Below the pieces are notes generated by a model that made no database searches, was not told the DNA's origin, and saw only the letters and a list, made by a program, of their open reading frames with translations. Source: Pseudomonadota bacterium (GTDB lineage: Bacteria; Pseudomonadota; Alphaproteobacteria; Rhizobiales; Hyphomicrobiaceae). Taken from it: a stretch of DNA of 21,184 bases. The translations under genes were made by a program, and so were the position numbers. Below, one piece after another: positions 15,269-21,184 of this stretch (its first letter is position 1; the number at the start of each line of letters is the position of its first letter). Location: positions 1 to 21,184 of the forward strand of contig JAEZAW010000379.1 in the NCBI GenBank assembly GCA_023430315.1, in the 5' to 3' direction.

Positions 15269-16038
15269 CAGTCCTCCTCCTCCGGCGCACCCAAATAGGC
15301 CTCCTGGACCTCGGGCGAGCTGCTGATTTCGGCCGGCGTGCCGCGCGCGAGGATCGCGCCCTGCGCCATGACGATGATCTCGTCGGCAATAGCGAAGACG
15401 ACCTCCATGTCGTGCTCAATGAGGACGACATCGACTGTCTTCGCGATCTCGCGGATCTTGAGCACTGTCTGCTCGGTTTCCTGCGGACCCATGCCGCACA
15501 CAGGTTCGTCGAGCAGCAGAAGCTTGGGCTCGTTGGCGAGGGCGAGCGCGATCTCGAGAAGTGCGATGTCGCCGTAGGAGAGGGCAGAAGCGCGTGTGTC
15601 GAGATGTGGCGTGAGACCGACCTGAGCGACGAGTTCTTCGACACGGCGCTTGACCGCGCCGTAGGAAGCAGCGGGGCGGAAGGGCGAGGCAAGGCCCTCG
15701 TGCGCCATGACGGCCGTGCGGACGTTCTCGGCGACCGTGAGGCCGGAAAACACGCTCTTGATCTGGAGCGTGCGCGAGACGCCGCGGCGTACGATCTGAT
15801 GTGGCTTGAGGCCCGATATATCCTGGCCGTGTACGCGCACGCGGCCCGCGTCGGCGCGGATCTCGCCGCTGATGAGGTTGAACAGCGTGGTCTTGCCGGC
15901 GCCGTTCGGCCCGATGATCGCATTGAGGCGTCGCGTCGGTAGATCGAAGCTCACGCCATCGACGGCGACGAGGCCGCCGAACCGTCGGGTCAGGCCTTCG
16001 ACGCTGAGCGCCACAACATTTTCGCCGCCATCGCGCAC
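15268..16038 (-). CDS. livG: Liv-type ABC transporter ATPase, LivG-like
   Basis: A 256-residue ATP-binding subunit, partner of LivF. Walker A is GPNGAGKT (43-50). The LivG-type insert follows (LQIKSVFSGLTVAENVRTAV). The signature is LSYGD (153-157) and Walker B is LLLLDEPVCGM (173-183). The H loop reads LIEHDMEVVFAIADEIIVM. Translation starts at a GTG one base after the LivM stop; a second GTG eight codons in (VALSVEG) is possible. The ATPase motifs are intact. Confidence 0.93.
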   Translation of the reverse strand: MRDGGENVVALSVEGLTRRFGGLVAVDGVSFDLPTRRLNAIIGPNGAGKTTLFNLISGEIRADAGRVRVHGQDISGLKPHQIVRRGVSRTLQIKSVFSGLTVAENVRTAVMAHEGLASPFRPAASYGAVKRRVEELVAQVGLTPHLDTRASALSYGDIALLEIALALANEPKLLLLDEPVCGMGPQETEQTVLKIREIAKTVDVVLIEHDMEVVFAIADEIIVMAQGAILARGTPAEISSSPEVQEAYLGAPEEED

Positions 16039-16039
16039 G

Positions 16040-17092
16040 TCAGCCCCCCGATGTCGTGTCCGCGGCCGGCTTGGCGAGGCCCGGATCGGTGGCTGGAGAC
16101 GACGTCGGTGCTGACGCGGAGGAACCGCTGCGCGTCATGTGCTGCAGGAGATCGCTCCACGCACCTGCCAGCCCACGCGGAGCGAACATGACGACCAGCA
16201 CTGTGATGGCGCCGACGGCGAACAGATAATGCTCCCACACCGTCGAGATGATTTCGCGGAAGATGATCAGCAGGCCGGTGCCGAAGAGCGGTCCGAGCAG
16301 GCTGCCCGCGCCGCCCACGATTGCCCACACCACGGCTTCGCCGGACACGTGATAGAACATGTAAGAGGCCGATGCGTAGCGCCCGAAGAAAGCGAAGAGC
16401 GCCCCGGACGCGCCGGCGAGTGCACCCGCCAGAATGAAGGCGACGTAGCGCGTCAAATAGACATTGATGCCGACGAGCGCGGCGCGTCGATCGTTCTCGC
16501 GTACGGCCATGAAGCGCACGCCAAGGGGGCTGCGGACGACAAGACTGAAGAGGAGGTAACAGAGCGCGACGACGAGCAGGATCGTGTAGTACTGCACGGA
16601 CTGATCGGCGAGTGAGAGGCGCGTATTGCCGAACGCGAACACGTTCGGGGCGCTAAAGGAGATGCCGTCGTCGCCGCCCGTGAGTGGCTTGGAACTCATG
16701 GAGGCGAAGTACAGGATGAGTGAGAACACGACGGTGATGATCGCGAAGTAGTGCCACGTGAGGCGCACTGCGACAGAGCCTGCAATGGCTGCCATGGCCA
16801 TCGCGGCGATGATGCCGATCGCGAGACCGCCCCAGAAGCCAGCGCCCCAGTGGATCACGGAGAGCGCGGCACCGTACATGCCGACACCGAAATAGAGCGC
16901 CTGTCCGAACGAGAGTAGGCCGACATAGCCGAGCAGCAGGTTCACGCTCGCAGCGAGCAGCGACCAGATAAGAATTTCGGCGACGATATCAATCCAAAAG
17001 GAGCTGCCGAGCTTTGGCAAAACCGTCGGCACGGCAATGAGCGCCACTACCAGTAGGACGAGCGCTGTCCGCGATATGCCGGCCGTCGTCAT
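16040..17092 (-). CDS. livM: Liv-type ABC transporter permease, LivM-like
   Basis: A 350-residue integral membrane permease. It has about nine or ten hydrophobic helices and the conserved LivM core: LIWSLLAASVNLLLGYVGLLSFGQALYFGVGMYGAA is seen near residues 42-75, and the EAA-like segment VRENDRRAALVGINVYLTRYVAFILAG further on. The C-terminal 25 residues are a Ser/Pro/Ala-rich tail (SGSSASAPTSSPATDPGLAK) not typical of the core and probably disordered. Its ATG overlaps the LivH stop as ATGA, so the genes are coupled. Confidence 0.92.
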   Translation of the reverse strand: MTTAGISRTALVLLVVALIAVPTVLPKLGSSFWIDIVAEILIWSLLAASVNLLLGYVGLLSFGQALYFGVGMYGAALSVIHWGAGFWGGLAIGIIAAMAMAAIAGSVAVRLTWHYFAIITVVFSLILYFASMSSKPLTGGDDGISFSAPNVFAFGNTRLSLADQSVQYYTILLVVALCYLLFSLVVRSPLGVRFMAVRENDRRAALVGINVYLTRYVAFILAGALAGASGALFAFFGRYASASYMFYHVSGEAVVWAIVGGAGSLLGPLFGTGLLIIFREIISTVWEHYLFAVGAITVLVVMFAPRGLAGAWSDLLQHMTRSGSSASAPTSSPATDPGLAKPAADTTSGG

Positions 17093-17949
17093 CGCGTGGC
17101 CCCTGAAAAGAGGCCATGCGGGCGCAGCAGCAGCGCAATGCTCATCAATCCGAGGGAGGCAATGCGGGCGATCGTCGGATCTGTGACGCTGGTGACGAGA
17201 CCTTCGAGAACGGCCAGCAGCACCGCGGCTGCTACCGTTCCCTGCAGATTGCCGAGACCGCCGATGATCACAGCCATGAAGCAGAACGGCAAGATATCGA
17301 CGCCGGTGCGAAACTCGACGGTCGTGATCGGAGCCGCGATTGCACCACCGAGCAGGGCCATGGCCGTGCCGAGACCGAAGGTGATGGCGCAGATACGTGC
17401 GACCGGAACGCCGAGGGCGGTCGCCGTCTCGGGATCATGTCGCACGGCGCGAATCCACGTACCGAGCTTCGTGCGCGTGAGAAAGACGAAGAATGCGACG
17501 AGGCACAATGCGGCGAAGGCCGCGGCGAAGATGCGGTAGACGTCATAGTCAATGCCGAAGAGCGGGATGGTGCCCTCGATCGGTGCCGCCATGCGGCGCG
17601 GCTGTGGGCCGTAGGTAGCGCGCACGCCTTCCTGCAGCATCATCGAGAGGCCGAATGTCGTGACGATGGTCAGCGACGCCTGACGGATCGTTGGACGGAT
17701 GATGACGCGCTCAAGAAGCAGGCCGACGGCAAATCCGATGATGGGCACGAGGGCGAGCGCGAGCCAGTAGGAGCCCGTTGCCAGCGTCAGCACCAGTGCA
17801 ACCACGGTGCCGAGCATGAAGAAGTCGCCATGGGCGACATTGATGATGTCGAGCAGGCCGAAGATGATCGACAGGCCGAGCGCGATGAGCGCGATGATGA
17901 GCCCCCAGACCAGGCCGTTGACGGCGAGCGCCAGCACGAGTGCGGACAC
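17089..17949 (-). CDS. livH: Liv-type ABC transporter permease, LivH-like (first gene of operon)
   Basis: A 286-residue integral membrane permease, pairing with LivM to form the import channel. The family core is clear: NGLVWGLIIALIALGLSIIFGLLDIINVAHGDFFMLGT near residues 10-47, and later the cytoplasmic loop RAVRHDPETATALGVPVARICAITFGLG. GTG at 17949 is taken as the start because GAGGGG lies a few bases upstream and the resulting length suits LivH. The frame is open to a TTG at 18039, which would add 30 non-hydrophobic residues. Transcription must begin in the 17950-18200 region shared with the divergent TrmB-like regulator gene. Confidence 0.9.
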   Translation of the reverse strand: MSALVLALAVNGLVWGLIIALIALGLSIIFGLLDIINVAHGDFFMLGTVVALVLTLATGSYWLALALVPIIGFAVGLLLERVIIRPTIRQASLTIVTTFGLSMMLQEGVRATYGPQPRRMAAPIEGTIPLFGIDYDVYRIFAAAFAALCLVAFFVFLTRTKLGTWIRAVRHDPETATALGVPVARICAITFGLGTAMALLGGAIAAPITTVEFRTGVDILPFCFMAVIIGGLGNLQGTVAAAVLLAVLEGLVTSVTDPTIARIASLGLMSIALLLRPHGLFSGATR

Positions 17950-18030
17950 AGAACCCCTCGTGGTCAATCGCGGTGTACCGCGAGCAGCAATTGAGGCTTT
18001 CCAGCCTCGGCATGGGCAGAATTCAGCATG

Positions 18031-18041
18031 GATTGACAATC
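18031..18041. promoter_or_regulatory. Short palindrome in the livH/regulator intergenic region
   Basis: GATTG-A-CAATC is a perfect 5+5 palindrome. Its right-hand sequence TGTCAATC (minus strand) recurs on the plus strand at 18111-18118, giving an inverted pair about 70 bases apart. It is a possible operator half-site, with low confidence on its own. Confidence 0.3.
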
Positions 18042-18053
18042 AATGCAACACGG

Positions 18054-18087
18054 AATTGTGCTTATAATACTGGCTTTGCGCACAATT
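18054..18087. promoter_or_regulatory. Inverted repeat enclosing a TATAAT box
   Basis: Arms AATTGTGC (18054-18061) and GCACAATT (18080-18087) match perfectly over 8 bp with an 18-base spacer. The spacer contains TATAAT at 18063-18068, a perfect -10 hexamer for the plus-strand regulator gene, and reads TATTATAAG on the minus strand towards livH. A -35 box at normal distance is not evident on either strand. A regulator binding both arms would cover the promoter. It lies about 115 bases upstream of the TrmB-like gene and about 105 bases upstream of livH. Confidence 0.45.
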
Positions 18088-18129
18088 TTTAATGGGATAT
18101 GAGATGGAAGTGTCAATCGTATTCGACAG

Positions 18130-18152
18130 ACCATGCCGACCTATGGCATGGT
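18130..18152. promoter_or_regulatory. 8-bp inverted repeat upstream of the TrmB-like regulator gene
   Basis: Arms ACCATGCC and GGCATGGT match perfectly around the 7-base spacer GACCTAT. It lies 48 bases upstream of the regulator's ATG, probably in its leader, and is a reasonable candidate for autoregulation. A hairpin role in the RNA is the alternative. Confidence 0.45.
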
Positions 18153-18200
18153 GTTCCGAGTGATGCCGAAGCCGCGTGTGCGGCTGCTGGATGAGAAACG

Positions 18201-19004
18201 ATGCCGATCGATCGCGTGCTGATGGACATTGGCCTCCACGAGACGGAGGTGCGCTTCTATCTGGCAGCTCTCGAGCTTGGCCAGGCGCCGATACGTGACA
18301 TCGCGCGCAAGGCCGGCATCAGCCGCACGAACGCCTATGACGTGTTCTCGCGTCTTCTCGCGCAGCGTCTCGTGAACGAAATCCCACAATCGACCGATCG
18401 CTCCATGCTGATCATGGCGGAGTCACCGGAGCGCGTACTCGAGATCGTCGAAGAGCGGCGCCAGAAGCTCGCGGCCGTCATGCCCGAGCTGCTTTCGTTG
18501 CACAATCGCGCGCCGGCCAAGCCCAAGGTCCGCTACTATCAAGGGCCGGACGGCATCAAGGCCGTTCTGGACGAGACAGTGGCGTGCCGCAGCAAGATGC
18601 TGCTCGGCATACTCTCGATGAGCGATCTCTACGAGGTGCCCGGGCGCGGGTGGATGGACGACAATGTGCGTCGCCGCATCGAGGCGGGTGTCACGCTCCG
18701 CGTGGTGCGCTCGCCGATCAGGGACGTGCATCCATACTGGTCCGACAATCCGGCCGATCTGCGTATCCTGCGTTATGCGCCGGACGATTTCAGCTTCTCG
18801 ATGACCACTTACATCTACGACGACAAAGTGGCGCTGATCTCCTCACGCAAGGAGAACTTCGCCATGACCATCGAGAGCCCCGAGTTCGCCGCCATGCAGA
18901 CAGGTCTCTTCGAGACGCTGTGGGCCGCAAGCCGCCCGGCAGCAGCCGCGTCTGCGAAGCGCGCCGGGCGCGGCAAGGTTATCGATCTCCACCGCAAGAC
19001 ATGA
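18201..19004 (+). CDS. TrmB-like transcription regulator
   Basis: A 267-residue DNA-binding regulator. The winged helix at about residues 10-65 (LHETEVRFYLAALELG, IRDIARKAGISRTNAYDVFS, LLAQRLVNE) matches the TrmB pattern. A coiled-coil-like helix at about 76-100 would form the dimer. The C-terminal effector domain (about 110-245) includes VRYYQGPDGIKAVLDE and TTYIYDDKVALISSRKENFAMTIESPEFAAMQ, typical of TrmB-family proteins. The family is best known from archaeal sugar regulation but also occurs in bacteria. The ATG at 18201 lacks a strong Shine-Dalgarno. It is divergent from the Liv operon and 19 bases upstream of the nitrilase gene, so it probably controls both through the inverted repeats at 18031-18152. 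The C-terminal 20 residues are Ala/Lys/Arg-rich. Confidence 0.82.
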   Translation: MPIDRVLMDIGLHETEVRFYLAALELGQAPIRDIARKAGISRTNAYDVFSRLLAQRLVNEIPQSTDRSMLIMAESPERVLEIVEERRQKLAAVMPELLSLHNRAPAKPKVRYYQGPDGIKAVLDETVACRSKMLLGILSMSDLYEVPGRGWMDDNVRRRIEAGVTLRVVRSPIRDVHPYWSDNPADLRILRYAPDDFSFSMTTYIYDDKVALISSRKENFAMTIESPEFAAMQTGLFETLWAASRPAAAASAKRAGRGKVIDLHRKT

Positions 19005-19023
19005 GCTAACTCTTTTCCGGAAC

Positions 19024-20067
19024 ATGCGTATGCCGCTGACGTACCCCTGCTTCAAGGCTGCTGCCTGCCACATAGCTTCCGTCTTCCTCGACAGTGCCGC
19101 GACCGTCGAGAAGAGCATCTCCTTCATCCGCGAGGCCGCGAAGAACGGCGCATCGCTCGTTGCTTTTCCCGAGAGCTTCGTCCCTGGCTTTCCCGTGTGG
19201 GCAGCGCTACGTCCGCCCATCGAGAACCACGACTTCTTCCGCGCGCTGGCCATGCAGTCGGTCAGGCGTGATGGTGCCGAGGTAGCTCGGCTCTGCGCGG
19301 CGGCGCGCGAGCACGGCGTGTATGTCTCGGTCGGCATCAGCGAAGGCACGGACGCGAGCGTCGGCTGCCTCTGGAACTCTAATCTGCTGATCGGACCGGA
19401 TGGTGCGATCCTCAATCACCACCGCAAGCTCGTGCCGACGTTCTACGAGAAGCTCATCTGGGCCAACGGCGATGCGCGCGGCCTGCGCGTCGTGCCGACC
19501 GACGTCGGCCGCGTAGGTATGCTCATCTGCGGCGAGAACACTAATCCGCTTTCGCGCTATGCGCTGATGGCGGAGGGCGAGCAGGTGCACATCTCGACCT
19601 ATCCGCCGATCTGGCCGACGCGACCGCCGAGCGACAACAGCGGCTATGATCTGCGCCGCGCGATCGAGATCCGCGCCGGTGCGCACGCCTTCGAGGCCAA
19701 GGTGTTCAACATCGTTTCGTCCGCGCTGGCCGACGAGAAGTTGATCGCTGCCGTTGCAAAGGGTGACAAGAACATCCGCGAGATCATCGAACGCTCGCCG
19801 AAGAGTGTGTCCATGATTCTCGATCCGACCGGATCAGTGATGGGCGAGATCATCAGCGGCGAGGAAGGCATCGTTTACGGCGAGATCGATACGGCCCTCT
19901 CAGTCGAGCCCAAGCAGTTCCACGATGTCGTCGGCTACTACAACCGCTTCGATATCTTCGACCTGAAGGTCGATCGCTCTGCGCGGGAGCCGGCGCGCTT
20001 CATGGATACCGCCGCCCCGGTAGTGGTGGCGGAAAATGAAGAGACGAGACCCAATGGGCATGGCTAG
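19024..20067 (+). CDS. Nitrilase-superfamily carbon-nitrogen hydrolase
   Basis: A 347-residue cytoplasmic hydrolase, probably a nitrilase turning R-CN into the acid plus ammonia. The catalytic triad is visible: Glu50 (VAFPESFVPGFP), Lys135 (NHHRKLVPTFYEK) and Cys169 (GMLICGENTNPLSRYAL). The second-motif spacing, the HISTYPPIWPTRP segment after the cysteine and the length point to branch 1 (nitrilases) rather than to short-chain amidases. The residue after the catalytic Cys is Gly (CGEN) where classic nitrilases have Trp (CWE). The start is ATG at 19024 with a weak ribosome site; an ATG two codons later is equally possible. It follows the TrmB-like gene by 19 bases. Its stop shares a CTAG with the stop of the convergent LysR gene. 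Confidence 0.85.
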   Translation: MRMPLTYPCFKAAACHIASVFLDSAATVEKSISFIREAAKNGASLVAFPESFVPGFPVWAALRPPIENHDFFRALAMQSVRRDGAEVARLCAAAREHGVYVSVGISEGTDASVGCLWNSNLLIGPDGAILNHHRKLVPTFYEKLIWANGDARGLRVVPTDVGRVGMLICGENTNPLSRYALMAEGEQVHISTYPPIWPTRPPSDNSGYDLRRAIEIRAGAHAFEAKVFNIVSSALADEKLIAAVAKGDKNIREIIERSPKSVSMILDPTGSVMGEIISGEEGIVYGEIDTALSVEPKQFHDVVGYYNRFDIFDLKVDRSAREPARFMDTAAPVVVAENEETRPNGHG

Positions 20068-20986
20068 GGGGCATTCTCGGCGCTCGCTATGGCGAATGGG
20101 CAGAAGAAGGCCTTACCTGCACGTCGCATCTGCTCGACGATGAAGTCGTGAAATACGGCGATACGGCGTAGCGATCGCTGGTCGTTATGAGTGACGAGCC
20201 AGTAATTGCGCTCGATCGAGAAGTCCGGCAACACGCGCACCAGCTCGGGGTGCTGGCGCGCTGCATAGTCGTGCAAGATGCCGACGCCAGCGCCCGCACG
20301 CACGGCCTCGAGCTGAGCAGTAACGCTGGCACACTCGAAACGGCGGCGCGTGGCGCGCTCGAGTTCACCCGCATAGTCGAGCGCGGGGCTGTACATCAGA
20401 TCCTGCACATACGTGATGAGCGTGCGATCCGCGAGATCGGTAAGCGTCCGGATCGGCCCCGCTGTATCCAGGTTATGCCGCGATGCGTAGGCGCTCAGGC
20501 TGTAGTCCGTGAGTTTCTGCACAGTGAGCCGGCCCTCGACTGGTCGGTCGATCGTGATGGCCATGTCGGCCTCGCGCCGCGACAGCGAAAACGTGCGCGG
20601 TAGCGGCACGAGCTGGATGACGAGCTCAGGATATTGCAGCGCCAGCTCGGCCATGCGCGAGACGAGGAAATAGGTGCCGAGCCCGTCGGGCGTACCGATG
20701 CGGACGGTGCCCGACACCGAGCCGAATGTCTGAGAGAACTCCGATAGCGCCTCTCCGAGCGATGCCTCCATCTTCTCGGCCGTCAACAGCAAGCGCTCGC
20801 CCATAGCCGATAGCGTCGACCGGTCGTGCGGCGTTCGAACAGCTTGCCGCCAACTGCGCGCTCCAGCGCGTCGATGCGACGCCCGACGGTGGCGTGATCG
20901 ATGCCCAGCCGCCGGCCCGCAGCGAGGAGCTGGCCCGAGCGGGCAACAGCGAGGAACACCCTGAGATGATCCCAATCGAGGGACAT
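20064..20986 (-). pseudogene. LysR-family regulator interrupted by a one-base frameshift
   Basis: The N-terminal helix-turn-helix is encoded from ATG 20986 (MSLDWDHLRVFLAVARSGQ; HATVGRRIDALERAVGGKLFERRTTG). At about 20816-20821 the frame must shift by one missing base to continue as STLSAMGERLL, the expected end of the LysR linker. The full effector-binding domain then follows to the stop at 20064 (GTVRIGTPDGLGTYFLVSRMAEL; AGAGVGILHDYAARQHPELVRVLPDF). With one base restored the product would be about 307 residues, normal for the family. Neither frame alone gives a working regulator. It may be a recent pseudogene or a sequencing error; no slippery heptamer is seen at the junction. It is divergent from mmsA, its probable target, and convergent with the nitrilase gene. 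Confidence 0.8.
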
Positions 20987-21099
20987 CGATCACCTGTAAG
21001 GCCTATATGTGCACACCGAATGCTCCGTTCTAGGCGTTGCTGTGCGGGAACACCAGTCTCATGCTTAGGCCGCGCGAGAACATTCAGAGGGGCATTGCC

Positions 21100-21184
21100 A
21101 TGATCCAGTTCGGCCATTTCATCGACGGCAAGCACGTTCCCGGTACATCCGGGCGGCAGAGCGATGTGTTCCAGCCCTTTGATG
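21100..21184 (+). CDS. mmsA: Methylmalonate-semialdehyde dehydrogenase (CoA-acylating), N-terminal fragment
   Basis: Only the first 28 codons are in the window. They read MIQFGHFIDGKHVPGTSGRQ followed by SDVFQPFD, which fits the start of MmsA, an aldehyde dehydrogenase that converts methylmalonate or malonate semialdehyde to propionyl- or acetyl-CoA in valine, inositol and beta-alanine breakdown. AGAGGGG precedes the ATG at suitable spacing. The catalytic part lies outside the window. The 113-base gap to the divergent LysR gene should hold both promoters; no clear boxes were identified. Confidence 0.75.
   Translation, partial: MIQFGHFIDGKHVPGTSGRQSDVFQPFD

Noticed and set aside
14748..15923. 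391-codon Arg/Ser-rich open frame on the minus strand
   Set aside because: It overlaps LivG and LivF in another frame; both of those have complete ATPase motifs.
17116..17994. 292-codon charged open frame on the plus strand
   Set aside because: It is antisense to livH and consists of Asp/Glu/Arg/His-rich sequence typical of the complement of membrane-protein codons.
18033..18068. TTGACA at 18033 with TATAAT at 18063 as one promoter
   Set aside because: The spacing is 24 bases, too long for a sigma-70 promoter; only the TATAAT box is retained as a candidate.
20987..21099. LysR T-N11-A operator in the LysR/mmsA gap
   Set aside because: Several loose matches exist but none is a convincing dyad; GTGCAC and TGT...ACA are too short to support a call.

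Overview
The window looks like an alphaproteobacterial chromosome, most likely Hyphomicrobiales (Bradyrhizobium/Hyphomicrobium/Rhodoplanes-like). This is inferred from the high GC content, the frequent GTG starts, the OpgH glucan synthase, the Tat-exported substrate-binding proteins and the density of Liv-type transporters and one-gene regulators. No rRNA, tRNA, CRISPR array or intact insertion sequence was seen.

Region 1 (1-1763): the C-terminal end of the periplasmic-glucan glucosyltransferase OpgH, then about 1.1 kb of poorly coding DNA. This stretch holds an Arg/Asp-rich small ORF of doubtful status, a strong 14-bp hairpin and the broken remains of a NicO/RcnA-type nickel/cobalt exporter.

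Region 2 (1740-9207, minus strand): a tight five-gene metal-efflux operon. In order of transcription it encodes a membrane-fusion adaptor with an extra N-terminal periplasmic domain, an HME-type RND pump, a small secreted protein, an OmpR-type response regulator and its sensor kinase. No outer-membrane channel gene is present. Two 10-bp direct repeats upstream of the adaptor are a plausible site for the operon's own response regulator.

Region 3 (9535-12842): a well-formed sigma-70-like promoter, then an acetoacetate-decarboxylase-family protein and an orphan Tat-exported Liv-type binding protein. A convergent GntR-family regulator with two winged-helix domains follows. This looks like a small catabolic or uptake unit with unknown substrate.

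Region 4 (13201-20067): a complete Liv-type ABC importer (LivH, LivM, LivG, LivF, then a binding protein, minus strand) is divergent from a TrmB-like regulator and a nitrilase-superfamily enzyme (plus strand). The shared intergenic region contains three inverted repeats, one of which encloses a TATAAT box. The layout suggests regulated uptake of a nitrile or amide-like compound followed by hydrolysis.

Region 5 (20064-21184): a LysR-type regulator broken by a one-base frameshift, convergent with the nitrilase gene. Divergent from it is the start of mmsA (methylmalonate-semialdehyde dehydrogenase), which runs off the window.
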